Assembly (NCBI GenBank): GCA_027563935.2
Contig: CM050446.2
Location: 29,763,501 to 29,827,500, forward strand
Direction: 5' to 3'
From: Costus lasius
Lineage: Eukaryota > Streptophyta > Magnoliopsida > Zingiberales > Costaceae
Length of the DNA stretch: 64,000 bases
Below the pieces are notes generated by a model that was not told the DNA's origin, did no database searches, and saw only the letters and a program-made list of their open reading frames with translations. Position numbers and translations under genes: made by a program. Numbering within the stretch: position 1 is the stretch's first letter; each line of letters starts with the position of its first letter. This document shows, piece after piece, positions 44,505 to 56,620 of the stretch.

Positions 44505-46407
44505 TGTTGGAAAACCCTGGGATTTTAAAATTTTTACAAAGACATAGTGGAAGCAAATCCCCGAAACAGGCCGGTCCCAAAAACATTGAGGATCGATGCA
44601 AGCAAGGGGGTCGACACGATGCAAGGAGTACCTCAAAGCAATGAAGATCGATGCCGATGTAGGCGCTTAAGTGTGCGCCCTTTGTAGTCTCACACAGAGC
44701 TGATGCTCAAGTCCTCTTCTTCTATGCCCGGTGCTAGCCTTGGGAAGAAGATCCATGCCTTAGAGTCCTCCTTTGATCCCTTGCGCCACCTTCAAGGGAA
44801 GCTGCGCCAAGGAGAAGGAAGAGGGAGATGATGCCGCCAAGCACTAGTTCTTCTTGCGCTAAGAGAAGGAGAAGAAGGCTTGCGGCTAGGTTGATGGAAG
44901 AGATGCGCCTAAGAGTTCTTTCTCTCGCATATGTTAGTGATAATAAAGCAAGGGGCGGCAAGGCATAACATATAGGTGCAATGTGAGAGGAGATATGTGG
45001 CTAGGGTAAGTAGGGAGGCCAATTAGGGTTAGGTGATAAGGAAAGATTCCAAGACTTTTCCATAATCATCTTCCCATCAACCATATGCACTTGGCACTTG
45101 CCAAACAAGTCGAAGAAGCCATATACACCCCATGACATGCCATAGAAGCAAGCATTACATCCATGGAAGAGGGATAGGGGGCCAAAGCTTCCTAATGAAG
45201 CACTGTGTCCACTTCTCCCCATTATGCCCCTTAGGCGCCAATGGGGATGATTTCTCCCCATTATACCCTTATGCCCTCTAATCTCTTCATAACAACTTAT
45301 TATAAGGCCCCATTGGGTAATGGGATAGCCCAAACATCATTATAGAAGTTGATTCAGCCATTGGATTCAATTCAATGCAACCCAAAGTCAAATGTGACCA
45401 ACCATGGTCAATTTCGAGTCAACCTACCAAAAATGAAGTTTGGCTCTAATAAGTCTCTTCCTTCTCATCAGGCCCATTGGCACTGATGAAATCTCCCAAA
45501 TAGATCCGAGCTATCTAATAATTCAATCAAAAGGCTGCCCGATTAATATGAAAACTTGACTATCAAGGTGTGTGACCTTGTAGGTTCATCTGACGTTGGT
45601 AGTGATGAACAAAGGCCTTCACAAGCAGTGAGTGGCACCTAGCAGTGCATCACTGCTACCCAAAGTCACAATAATAGATTTTGACTTCGACATCCCCATG
45701 ATCGCAACAAGGTACTGATGCATTACAGTTTCTTTGCCAAACTGATATCCGATTGGACAAGTGTGTCATCACTTGTTTTCACCCAATCACATGGTCATGA
45801 CTAAATAAGGCTTTCACCTGGGAATGGCCATACACTTTTAGCCATGCAACCATAGGCGGGCCCGTGGATATCAAGCTTCCCTCAGGAAAGGGAAAATCCT
45901 TCACCTGTCCATTAATCTTCTTATATGGGTCATGGCATACTCAATGACAACCATTATGACCTCCTAACTACAGTGAGGTGTTAGGTTGTATTAAAGCATG
46001 TACCTAACCATATAGAAGAGTCAATGACCACAAGTCAAGGGATAAATGCATCTCTTATCACTTGTGAGGATAACTCATGACACCAAAGCATAGCTTCACA
46101 GGGGGTCGATCCAGTATATCCACCACTGATATACCCATATGTCTGCGTTAGCACCTCGTGCCTAACCAGCCCATATACAAGTCTCACATGTACCGGAGCT
46201 ATCCCATATCCACTCAGGTACTTGACTGGGACAAGAGTTTGAGCACAGATCTAATCTGTCTCCAGGGACTTTATTATGTAAGTACATAATCGCATATGTA
46301 AACAAAGCATAATAACGACAATGCTAGAATGATATATATAAGAAATATCAACGTCAAGTAGTATAAAAGATAGACCAATAACAGGTTTTAGGGCATAAAC
46401 ACCAACA
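44505..46407 (-). mobile_element. Solo LTR-X in copia3 gag
   Basis: 1.9 kb, minus-sense TGTTGGTGTTTATGCC to TTTTCCAACA, with copia gag on both sides and no primer site or polypurine tract. The flanks on the plus strand, ACATA and TCATG, each differ by one base from an inferred ACATG target duplication. Gag reads LTNM before and SPEF after, so the LTR interrupts a codon run. Confidence 0.8.
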
Positions 46408-46762
46408 TCATGTTGGTTAGAATCAGATTTATAACCTTAGATGCATCCTTCTGATGCTTATGAAAAGCATCAATCTCGACTGCTAATGCTGAGCATGGAA
46501 GGGATGTAGGAATAGGCTGCTCAAGGACATACAACTTCTTCTCATGCCTGAGTACAATCCTCAAGTTGAGATACCAGTCCAATAAATTAGATTCAACCAA
46601 CTTGTTCCTTTTCGAGATAGATCGTAGTGACCATCTGCTATTGCTCGTTGCCATTTGATCTACAACAACTAAAAAGTGTAGATTAGTACTACTTCGAATC
46701 ATTTAATTTGGACTTGTATTAAATGATAATGGCTCCCACTATTTTAATCGAATTAACAACCC
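46408..46762 (-). pseudogene. Copia gag N-terminus, copy 1
   Basis: The minus-strand frame 46702-46388 contains MATSNSRWSLRSISKRNKLV, then NLRIVLRHEKKLYVLEQPIP and FHKHQKDASKVINLILTN. A second copy of the same gag start lies at 48246-48480 on the other side of a Ty3 LTR. Confidence 0.83.
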
Positions 46763-46775
46763 ATGGCTTGCATCT

Positions 46776-48237
46776 TGATAGAGATTTCTAGTAATATTTT
46801 ATCCCAAAACTAGGCCAATTTTAATATTTTTATGCTCCAATTAGGCTTATTTACTTATTTGCTTCAGAATCTTCATTTCTTCTCGTCTCTATGTAATTTC
46901 AGGTAAAATAACTCATTTCTAGAGTCTTTTAAAGATTTTAAAGTAATGCGGTGATTTCTTATAAGAAGATGAAGCTACATAGAAAATTTGGGTTCAAACG
47001 GAGTTCATATGGAAATCACGGTCAAGTGAACACATCGGTGTTCACTCGTGATTCGCATGCAAGTCAGAAACTCACAGAATACTTCACGGCCAGCCAAAGA
47101 CTTTGGTGTTCGGCCGTGATTCCATTGAAGACTATTTCTATAGAAATGAATAGAATACTTCACGCCCTGGTGAACACGAAGGTGTTCACTGGTGATTCTT
47201 ACCTCGCGGAAACTCACAAAATACTTCACATGCGGGTGAATGCGTTGGGGTTCAACCGTGATTGCGATTACGGATCCAAGTTCCATTTGGTTTTTCTTAG
47301 ATTAAGCCAAGGAAAAATCCAAAAAAGGCAAGAAAATATGTTTTAGGAAGCTAAGAGGGAGGCAAACCAGAAGAATATAAAACCCTCTTTCTTGTTACCT
47401 AATCGAAGAGCAATCGGCGCACGAAGCGGCTTGGGCGAACGAAATAGGTGACAAAGCTTTTAGAGGCGATTTCGAGAGATTGGAGCGTTGGATTTTCACG
47501 ATTTCTGGAGATTATGTTCGGTTCATCCTCTCCTTTCTCTTCTAAATGTTGCATGATCTATTGGAGAGATTTGAGCGAGTTTTCATGAGTCTTGTAGCGT
47601 AAAACCCTATTCAGGACTTTGTTGAAGCCCGCTGGTGTTTTCTATCGTCTTATTTGAACTTTTTCTGTTATTTTTGAGATTCATATGTGCATATCTACTT
47701 AGTAGTTGTTAATTCATGATATTGTTTTGGCCACGTAATATCGTGTGTTAGTCGGCACAATCCTGACTGAGAGGAGGATCGTGTTGACGGATTCCCTAAG
47801 TCGAGCATGTGAACTTCTAACATGAAAGTAGTTAGGATTCGCTCGAGGGCAACATAATCTTTCATAGAGCCCTATGGATTTACCTAAAATGATCCATTGC
47901 GAGAGTAGGAGGTTGTTTTATGTAGGTACCAGGATGTACTAACCGAGAGGGGGCAACCTGTACTTGTGAAGAGATTCCTTTGCAATATTATGAACTCAAA
48001 TATCAGGTAGGTTTTTAGATAGATTCATCAGCATGGTGGATACCAAAGTCCCGATACCATCTCTATAGACATCTTCCATTTCGTTGTGATCAAATTCTTG
48101 TTTTCACTTATTGCTTTCAAAACCTCAAACCGCTTAGCTATTGAAACTTAAATTTTCTAGTAATTGACCTTGTTCCCCGTGGGATCAATAATCTTTTATA
48201 TTACTGCAACATTACCATGCACTTGCGGTACATGTCA
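46776..48237 (+). mobile_element. Ty3-type LTR, family C
   Basis: Starts TGATAGAGATTTC and ends TGCGGTACATGTCA, followed by GGTTTTTG, the first bases of a tRNA-Asp primer region, and then copia gag. No clean target duplication is seen; 13 bp at 46763-46775 are unassigned. Instead a 240-bp stretch of copia gag and leader is present on both sides. The U5-like end (GCAATATT..., CACTTGCGG) resembles the other Tat/Athila LTRs. Confidence 0.75.
47000..47290 (+). repeat. U3 array of inverted motifs, family C
   Basis: Four units start near 47010, 47080, 47156 and 47222. Each runs TACTTCACGGCC-like, then GTGAACAC, a few bases, GGTGTTCAC, then CGTGATTC, with spacing of about 70, 76 and 66 bp. It begins about 225 bp into the LTR. 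Confidence 0.78.
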
Positions 48238-48245
48238 GGTTTTTG

Positions 48246-48480
48246 AAGGGATTTAGGAATAGGCTGCTCAAGGACATACAACTTCTTCTCATGCTTGAGG
48301 ACAATTCTCAAGTTGAGATACCGGTTTAATAAGTTGGATTCAACCAACTTATTCCTTCCCAAGATAGATCGCAGTGACCATCTGCTATTGTTCGTTGCCA
48401 TTTGATCTACAACAACCAAGAAGAGCATATTAGTACTACTTTGAATCATTTAATATGGACTTGTATTAAATGATCATGGC
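48246..48480 (-). pseudogene. Copia3 gag N-terminus, copy 2
   Basis: Minus-strand MATNNSRWSLRSILGRNKLV followed by NLRIVLKHEKKLYVLEQPIP. It is contiguous with the leader, primer site and LTR of copia3 to the right, so this is the original gag start. The frame is cut by the family-C LTR. Confidence 0.83.
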
Positions 48481-49992
48481 TCCCACCATTTTAATCGAAT
48501 TAACAACCCACAAAGTCAATTGGGAAATCTGAGATTTCCTATGAGATGGGATCCTTATTTCACCTGAGGCTTCGCGTCTCAAGAGGGTGGGATGAGATGC
48601 ACAAAGTGACCCATGCTTCTTTAGGTGGGCACGTCGGCCGATTGCACTTGGCAATTCCCCTTATTGAGATAGTTTAAGAATTTCATGTCCAGCGAGGGCA
48701 GGATACAGCACAAAATCCTAACCTCTCAATGATGCCTCTAGAGTTCCATCATGTGGCCACCACATGTGAATAACTACTCAAGTCTATTCCAAACCGTTAT
48801 GCCCAGGGCCAACGAGTTTCCTTCCGAAAGCACGTCCAGGTTAAGACTGGACAGGGGAAACTATTGTCACTACGCACCTTCTAAAGATAAGTGGGTGTGT
48901 CCCACGAGAGTGGGAAACAGTGCACAACACCACTGATTGATAGCTTGATGAGGGCTATGAGTTAGAAGGCTTATTTCAGACTTGATATTTTTATTTGAGG
49001 GTTTTTGAGGTCTCATGCTCTTAGTTTTATCTTTTGTCTAACATTATAAGCATGCAATCCTATAGTGACAACAATAAGATAAAACATATCCAGACATGCT
49101 TTAACAGATAAGGAAAGCAGCAAACAAGTGATGTGGTCATAGCCTAATCAACACATTGAACCAACACATGCCAAAGATGTTCAATGCTTGACCTAGGTGA
49201 CAAGCCCCTACATGACCTAACCTAGCCACCACTAAGATCCTTGTTCATGCTCAGCTCCAAGGTCCTTCAAGTCAAGGTATAGCTCTCAAACCCTATAAAC
49301 ACCCCTGGGGAAACCCTAGAAGTGTCCCATGAAGGGTTCGGCCAATGCCTTGCTCTTTAATGCCGCCATCAACCAAGTTGCTCCAAGCAAGGTGGATGCA
49401 CCAAAGGTGATGATGAATCCTTAATCCTCAATTTTACAAAATAAAGAAAAAGAAAGAGCAACATGCATGCCTAACACAAATACATCACAGGCATACAAGG
49501 GGCTTGACTATGACCACAGCACCATGCATGAGTAAGATACTTATGTCATAAAAATCATAAAATCTGAAATTCAATTTCTTTCATCAAAACATGTCTCTTT
49601 TCCTCAACCTCTTATCAAAAATCCTTTGGTTATTTGTTTCTCTCAGGAGTCTACAAGTGGCATACCCATTGCCCTTCTTGCAATCCTTAACTTGTTAAGA
49701 TTAGGGCAATCACCCAGTCTATGCCCTACATAATCTCTACAAATCACATATGGTGGGTTATGTGTGGATCTATCCCACCATAAGAGGAGAAATTATTTCT
49801 TCCACATATGGGTCTATCCCAGCCATGTGAAGAAAGCAGAAAACTAAAAGAAATCGAATATAAGTTAGGAACAAGAAACTTATAATTTTTCCTACTTTGA
49901 AAAACCATGAGCCACATGCAATTTTAAAGAAAAATACATATGACACGTGAGCATACAAGAAAACATTAAACACCATTCGAGTCTCGCAAGTC
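48481..49992 (-). other. Copia3 5' leader
   Basis: About 1.5 kb of untranslated leader, similar in patches to 37111-38583. No gene is supported. Confidence 0.7.
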
Positions 49993-50004
49993 ACTCTGAT
50001 ACCA
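49993..50004 (-). other. Copia3 primer-binding site
   Basis: TGGTATCAGAGT on the minus strand, one base from the LTR end at 50006. Confidence 0.87.
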
Positions 50005-50194
50005 CTGTTGGGAAACTCCAGGGATTTTTAAAATTTTATTATATACACAGATACATACAACAGAAAAAAATCCCCAAAATAGGCAAGTCCTGAAAACCCA
50101 GAAGATCTAGTTAAGCGAGGGAGTCAACATGGTGAGAAAGAGATGGTACCTCAAAGCAATAGATGGAGAAGCAATGTAGGTGCCCAAGTGTTCG

Positions 50195-51366
50195 CTCTAT
50201 CCATTCCAGATATGCGCCAAGCCCCAAGCAAGCAAGATCCACTATCAAAGGAAGCCATTAATTCAAAGATTCCATCATTGTCTTGCCGCCCAACACTTAA
50301 GGAAGCTTTTCGAAATTCAAAGGATGGTTTGATGCGCAAGCAAGAAGCAAGAGGCCAGCCTTCGCCCACAACAAATGCGCCAGCAAAGACAGCTCATTAC
50401 CAGCCCCAATACCGTTAAGACATTGCCAATTGGGGACCACTAAAGAAGGAGATCATTCAAGACAAATTGCGCCACCCTTTTGTCTCTCAAATTCGAAGAT
50501 TCTCTCTATGTTTGTAAGGAGCGCAAGGGAGCATTTGACAATCCTATCCAAGCTCTCCTCATCACCTATAAATGTACCCCCTCTCGCATGTATTCTCAGC
50601 TTTGGTGAAATAAAAATTTGTCTATTAGTTTCCTAGGTAACATTAGTGTTTTAGTGTTTGTTCTCCAAGGCCGACTCTTCCCTTCCTCCACATCTCCACC
50701 GAAACTACAAGAAGGCTTCCTCCTCTCCTTCAGTGCGCAAACATAAAGGGCCCTCTCTTCATCCTCGGTTTGGAGCAAGCTTGAAGATGAATCCATCAAG
50801 TTCGGCCTCAAGGAAACTTCAACACTCTCGGCTAAGTTCCTTCTCTAATCTCCTCAACTTGTTTGAGAACTCTCTTCTATACTAATCCTTGGTTGTTTCA
50901 ACTTGTAGCTTGAGCTTGGAGTGGATCTAGGAGGAACGCCCCCTCCTTCCTTCTCTCCTCCGCCTCTCTTTAGTTAACTTAGGATTAGCAAGGGAACTTG
51001 TGAGGCTTAACCTCACCTCTTGATCTGCTTCTGTATTAAAATCCGTGACTTGTACGGATCTTCTGTGATTTCTTGTAAGCTCCACCCTACACCTTCCATC
51101 AGAGTTGGACCAGTGAAGATCGGGAAGTACAGTCCTTCTATTCTCAAGGACTGCTCTGTAAGTTTATTTCTAGCAATTTACTTTCAGCATTTACAACTTT
51201 CTTTAGTTTAATTCTCGGATTTTCTCCTTTATTATATAAAATACAAAAAAATTAGTTTTCAAATCTCGTTAATCAAAATCGGGTTTTTTTCTTATTATCT
51301 ACATATTATCAAAACTGATTTCGAAATTCGTTGTTTGAATGCTTTAGACCCCTCTGTCCTACATCA
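50195..51366 (+). repeat. 5' LTR of the RT-less Ty3 element, left-truncated
   Basis: Matches 55394-56568 of the 3' LTR. The first 440 bp are missing at the junction with LTR-X. It contains CCTATAAATGTACCCC (TATA box near 50569) and ends CTACATCA. Confidence 0.88.
50569..50576 (+). promoter_or_regulatory. TATA box of the 5' LTR
   Basis: CCTATAAATG, identical in the 3' LTR near 55763. It would direct element transcription into R/U5. Confidence 0.55.
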
Positions 51367-51369
51367 GCT

Positions 51370-51381
51370 TGGTATCAGAGC
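51370..51381 (+). other. Primer-binding site, initiator tRNA-Met
   Basis: TGGTATCAGAGC, 3 bp after the LTR. Confidence 0.92.
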
Positions 51382-51529
51382 TTAGGCTCTTAGACTAGAT
51401 TTTTAAGCCTTAAAACTTATTTTCTACTTCTAAGCGGTCTTTGGAACTAGGTGTTTGAAAGAAATTGACTACTTATTTTATCTATCATTTTTGGCCCTAT
51501 TTTCAAAACTTATATCTTTCAAAACCACC

Positions 51530-52208
51530 ATGCAAACCCGGTCTAAAACTCAACAAGATTCCACAATGGATAATGCTGCCTTGAATGATAAGATTGACCT
51601 TTTGATTGAGCAAGTAGGAACCATTACTCAGAGTCTTAACCAATTTCACCTTTTGGCTACTCAAATAGAAGCCATCAACCAAAACCTCAACCAGCTTAAC
51701 AATGCTAGGGTAGATCTCCAAATCATGCTAGTGAACCACCCCCTAGTCCAAATCATGTGGAAACCCAACAACCTTGGAATGGGCAACAAACCCCAACCCA
51801 TGCTGGAACCCAACCTATGTGGAATGGATACCCCAATCCAAACCAAGTAGGAACCCATCCTTATCCAACATGGAATGGATATCCCAATCCAAACCATGTA
51901 GGAATCCCTCAACCAAACATGTGGAATGGACCTCCTACTCAAACCCCACCTCAACCGAGATTTAGGGAGGATGATGTTCACCGCGCCATCAAACTCAATC
52001 CCCCAACCTTCAATGGTCCTTAGAACCCCGAGACTTCTTGGATTGGACAACCAAGCTCGAACAATACTTCGAGTGGAGCATGATCCCTGTGCACAACAAA
52101 GTCCGACTTGCAAAGTGCCTTCTGGAGCGAAATGCTAGGTTGTACTAGACCAATGTAGAGAACAACCAAGAGAGACTCAACCTACCTCCCATAGACACTT
52201 GGCTAGAA
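51530..52208 (+). pseudogene. Gag N-terminal part of the RT-less element
   Basis: Starts MQTRSKTQQDSTMDNA, then a Leu/Gln/Asn-rich coiled-coil-like stretch, a tandem Asn/Pro/Gly segment with NGYPNPN repeated, PRFREDDVHRAIKLNPPTF, and, in a shifted frame, capsid text (LDWTTKLEQYFEWSMIP, then KVRLAKCLLERNARLY). Frame shifts occur near 51757 and 52020, and a stop where related proteins have Trp. The earlier ATG at 51455 is less likely, because MQTRSK is the usual start for this gag type. Confidence 0.82.
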
Positions 52209-53210
52209 ATGCGCCAACAACTTAAACTGAAACATGTCCCCTCATATTTTCAGAGTAAGTTGTTTGACCAAGCCTCTAGCTTAACCCAAGGATCTATGAC
52301 TGTTGATCAATACACTGCTAGTTTTGAGGAATTCCTCCTTAGGGGAAACCCAAGAGAAAATCCCCTATTCACCCTTAGCAGGTATAAAAACGGTCTCCGA
52401 TCTGAGATTAGAAAGGGCCTTACCTACTACCAAATAGACTCCATAGAGGTTGCCCATCTTAGAGCCAAGGAGATAGAGCAAGAACTTAAGTCTACCTTTA
52501 GGAAAGAGTTTAGTGCCCCTAGACTAAGTCCTAGACCAACCCAACCCCAAAACTCTAGCACTCCTAAACCCAAGCCCTCTAGTTATCCAGAACCATCTAG
52601 GGTCAAATGCCATGGTTGCCAACAATGTGGGCACTATATGAAAGACTGCCCCAAAAGGATCTTGTACTTAGGTGAGGAAACCCAAACCCCTAGACTTGAA
52701 GACATTAATGACCCTGATTCTGGCTGCCAAATCCTAGAAGATCATGAATATGATAGTAGTGAGGAACCTACCCAAAACACCTTAGGAGTTGTTAGGTGTA
52801 CCTTAATCAAACCCTCACCCACTGATGATTGGCGAAGAACTAGTATCTTCCATACTTACACGAAATGCAATGGAAACATGTGCAAAGTAGTGATTGATGG
52901 GGGTAGTAGTCTCAACGCTGTCTCCCACTCTACTGCTACCAAGTTCAAACTTAAGATAGAAGCTCACCCAACCCCTTATAGCATCTCATGGGTCAACCAG
53001 TCAAGTGTGCCTGTAACCCATAGGAGTCTAGTTCCCTTACAGTTTGGTACTTATGAAGGACAAATTTGGTGTGATGTCATCACTATGGATGTCGCTCAAG
53101 TCCTTCTAGGCAGACCATGGCTATATGACATGGATGTAGTCCACTATGGTCAGACTAACTCCTATGTCTTTAGTCATGCAGGTCAAAAGATTAAGCTGAA
53201 ACCCTCTTTA
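52209..53210 (+). pseudogene. Gag C-terminus, zinc knuckle and protease
   Basis: Open without stops. Capsid end (KLFDQASSLTQGSMTVDQYT, then GLRSEIRKGLTYYQIDSIE), the knuckle CHGCQQCGHYMKDC (C-x2-C-x4-H-x4-C, residues 134-147), an acidic linker, and the aspartic protease: VVIDGGSSLNAVS at residues 227-239, SISWVNQSSVPV, and VLLGRPWLYDMDV near residue 300. The usual Asp-Ser/Asn-Gly of such proteases is Asp-Gly-Gly here. The reading frame stays open to 53273, but beyond about 53210 it has crossed into RNase H sequence read out of frame. Confidence 0.87.
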
Positions 53211-53500
53211 GTGAAAAACTCAACGAGGCAAAGCAAAAATACTCTACCTATGACAAAGAATTTTATGTTGTAGTCTAGGCTCTAAGGCATTGGAGACATT
53301 ACCTCATCCATAGGGAGTTTACTCTTAATAGTGACAACCAGGCCCTCTCCTATCTAAGTGCTCAGAAGAAGTTAAACTCAAGGCATGCTAAGTGGGTCGA
53401 ATATTTACAACAATACACTTTTGTGCTTAGACATAAATCAGGATCTAAAAATAAAGTAGCAGATGCCCTTAGTAGAGTAACTTTACTTTTAAACAAACTG
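53211..53500 (+). pseudogene. RNase H remnant
   Basis: Translation gives FSEKLNEAKQKYSTYDKEFY, a stop in place of Gln, ALRHWRHYLIHREFTLNSDN, LSYLSAQKKLNSRHAKWVEY and SGSKNKVADALSR, the C-terminal end of Ty3 RT-RNase H. The polymerase domain that should precede it, including the YxDD region, is absent. Confidence 0.87.
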
Positions 53501-54892
53501 CATGTTGAAGTTACTCGCTTTGATTCCATGAAAGATGCTTATTTTGAATGCCCTGATTTTTCTACCTTATATGCTGACCTTAGTCAAGACCCATTAAGTC
53601 ACCCTCTCTACACCCTTAGGGATGGGTATCTCTTTCTTGGACCAACCCTTTGTGTGCCTAAGACATCCATCCAAGAGTTCCTTGTTTGGGAATTACACGG
53701 AGATGGGTCTGCCGGGCATCACGGTCGAGAGAAGACCCAAGCCCTTGTAGAGGAACGGTTCTACTGGCCGAACCTTTACCAGGATGTAGCTAAGATTGTG
53801 AGGCATTGTAGGACTTGTCAGCTCACCAAAGTCTATAAGCACAGCCCTGGCCTATACACTTCCTTACCCATTCCCCAAGCCCCTTGGCAGGACCTTAGTA
53901 TGGATTTCATTCTAGGACTACCCCGAACCTCGGCTAAACATGACTCTATATTTGTGGTAGTTGATAGATTTACTAAGATGGCCCATTTTATAGCCTGCAC
54001 CAAGACCACTGATGCCTCCCACATTGCTAAACTCTTCTTCAAGGAAGTTGTTAGGCTTCGTGGGACACCCTTAACTATAGTGTCTGATAGAGACCCTAGG
54101 TTTGTAAGCCATTTTTGGAGAACCCTATGGACCCTTCTAGGAACAAAACTCAAGTTCTCCACAGCCTACCATCCCCAGACGGATGGGTAGACTGAAGTGG
54201 TCAACTGATCACTTGGGAGTATCCTTAGGAGTTTGGTAAGTGAACATCCTGGCAACTGGGATAAACTTCTACCCACTGCCGAGTTCTCCTACAATAGCAC
54301 AGTCAACAAGACCACAGGTCTCTCCCCTTTCCAAGCCAACCTAGGGTATCAACCCAACAAACCTATAGATCTCTTCCCTCAACCCAGACACTTTAGGACT
54401 TCTTTACCTGCTCGTGACTTTGCTTTACATACTTCACAAATGCATGCTGAAATATTTTCTAAAATGCTAGAATCTGTTAATCATTATCGCGAAGCTGCTA
54501 ACAGACATCACTGAGAAAGGTTATTTTCCACAGGTGATAAAGTGATTCTACGAGCACGTGAGGAGCGCATCCATAGGACATGGCACAAATTGGACTCAAA
54601 AGGACTTGGCCCCATCACCATCCTAGACAAAATCAATGACAATGCCTATGTCCTCGATCTACCACCTGAACTGGGGATCCCCACCACCATCAACGTGGAG
54701 GATCTCACACTCTATCATGAGCCCCTCTCCATACCAGATCCAGATGACACCCTTAAGCTGGATATTGAGGCTATTCTCGGAGATCAAACTAGATTCACCA
54801 CTAATGAGGTACAAATGTTTTACCGAGTTAGACTCATTAATGGTGAGGAGGTGTGGCTTCCTAAGTCAGAGCTAGCTATTTGTCGCCCCTGA
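53423..54892 (+). pseudogene. Ty3 integrase
   Basis: A nearly complete integrase follows RNase H: zinc domain with HGDGSAGHHGREKTQALVEE and HCRTCQ, core with DLSMDFILGLPR (first Asp), VSDRDPRF (second Asp) and TEVVN (Glu), then C-terminal VILRAREERIHRTWHKLDSK and PITILDKINDNAYVLDLP. Three stops break it (54188, 54206 and near 54512); the first two are consistent with C-to-T changes of CAG and CGA. The tail DIEAILGDQ...GEEVWLPKSEL looks like a weak chromodomain-like end, without the full aromatic cage. Confidence 0.88.
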
Positions 54893-54940
54893 GTTACTCG
54901 AAGGGTACAAGGACAATTCTCCAGAGGAGAATTTTTCCAA

Positions 54941-54952
54941 CTCGGGGAGAGC
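54941..54952 (+). other. Polypurine tract
   Basis: CTCGGGGAGAGC immediately before the TG of the 3' LTR. Confidence 0.75.
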
Positions 54953-56568
54953 TGATGGAGGCAGTAGCCCTGTTCTGAGGAGATCTGCTCGGGCTAGAAG
55001 GAAACCCCTTCGATATGGGTTTCCTTTGGGCCCCTCTCTTGCATTGCATTTAGGATAGTTTACCTTTCAATAAAGCCATGCATCATGTAGTCAATTATGG
55101 CAAGTCCACTTGTAGTAGGTTGTGCATTGTAAGTCATGAAACTTTATGTACTCTTGCATCATAGTAGGGTAGTGCATACATGCATTAGGATACATATTTG
55201 GCAGGTACTCAAGCTAGGGATCAGCTCAAGCATCACTCAAGGTCAGCTCATGCTCTACTCAACTCAAGCTCAGCCCAAGAAAGAAAGAAGACTTCAACTC
55301 CAAGTTCAACCCAAGCCTTGTTGAGTTCACTTGACAACTCAACCTCCTCATTTATTTGGACGCCTCCTTCTTGGGATAATCAGCCACCTCAGCCTCTATC
55401 CATTCTAGATATGCGCCAAGCCCCAAGCAAGCAAGATCCACCATCAAAGGAAGCCATTAATTCAAAGATTCCATCATTGTCTTGCCGCCCAACACTTAAG
55501 GAAGCTTTTCGAAATTCAAAGGATGGTTTGATGCGCAAGCAAGAAGCAAGAGGCCAGCCTTCGCCCACAACAAATGCACCAGCAAAGACAGCTCATTACC
55601 AGCCCCAATGCCATTAAGACATTGCCAATTGGGGACCACTAAAGAAGGAAATCATTCAAGACAAATTGCGCCACCCTTTTGTCTCTCAAATTCGAAGATT
55701 TTCTCTATTTTTGTAAGGAGCGCATGGGAGCATTTGACAATCCTATCCAATCTCTCCTCCTTACCTATAAATGTACCCCCCCTCTCGCTTGTATTCTCAG
55801 CTTTGGTGAAATAAAAATTTGTCTATTAGTTTCCTAGGTAACATTAGTGTTTTAGTGTTTGTTCTCCAAGGCCGACTCTTCCCTTCCTCCACTTTCTCCA
55901 CCGAAACTACAAGAAGGCTTCCTCCTCTCCTTAAGTGCGCAAACATAAAGGGCGCTCTCTTCATCCTCGGTTTGGAGCAAGCTTGAAGATGAATCCATCA
56001 AGTTCGGCCTCAAGGAAACTTCAACACTCTCGGCTAAGTTCCTTCTCTAATCTCCTCAACTTGTTTGAGAACTCTTTTCTACACTAATCCTTGGTTGTTT
56101 CAACTTGTAGCTTGAGCTTTGACTGGATCTAGGAGGAACGCCCCCTCCTTCCTTCTCTCCTCCCCCTCTCTTTAGTTAACTTAGGATTAGCAAGGGAACT
56201 TGTGAGGCTTAACCTCACCTCTTGATCTGCTTCTGTATTAAAATCCGTGACTTGTACGGATCTTCTATGATTGCTTGTAAGCTCCACCCTACACTTTCCA
56301 TCAGAGTTGGACCGGTGAAGATCGGGAAGTACAGTCCTTCTATTCTCAAGGACTGCTCTGTAAGTTTATTTCCAGCAATTTACTTTCAGCATTTACAGCT
56401 TTCTTTAGTTTAATTCTCGGATTTTCCCCTTTATTATATAAAATACAAAAAAATTAATTTTCAAATCTCATTAGTCAAAATCGGGTTTTTTTCTTATTAT
56501 CTACATATTATCAAAACCGATTTCGAAATTCATTGTTTGAATGCTTTAGACCCCTCTGTCCTACATCA
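54953..56568 (+). repeat. 3' LTR of the RT-less Ty3 element
   Basis: 1,616 bp, TGATGGAGGCAG to CTACATCA; the short terminal inverted repeat TGATG/CATCA is intact. Its right flank is LTR-X sequence. Confidence 0.9.
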
Positions 56569-56620
56569 TAAGGGATCTAGGGCTTAGGATTTCCATCTTG
56601 CGTCACCATATGTGCCTAAT

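Larger units (their letters stand above)
50195..56568 (+). mobile_element. Ty3 element without RT, near-identical LTRs
   Basis: 5' LTR (truncated) 50195-51366, primer site, gag, zinc knuckle and protease, RNase H, integrase, polypurine tract, 3' LTR 54953-56568. Comparable LTR regions show about a dozen differences in the first 410 bp (about 97% alike by eye). RT is missing: protease text joins RNase H text at about 53210. The Met primer site, integrase position after RNase H and domain order indicate Ty3/gypsy, probably chromovirus-like. Confidence 0.88.
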
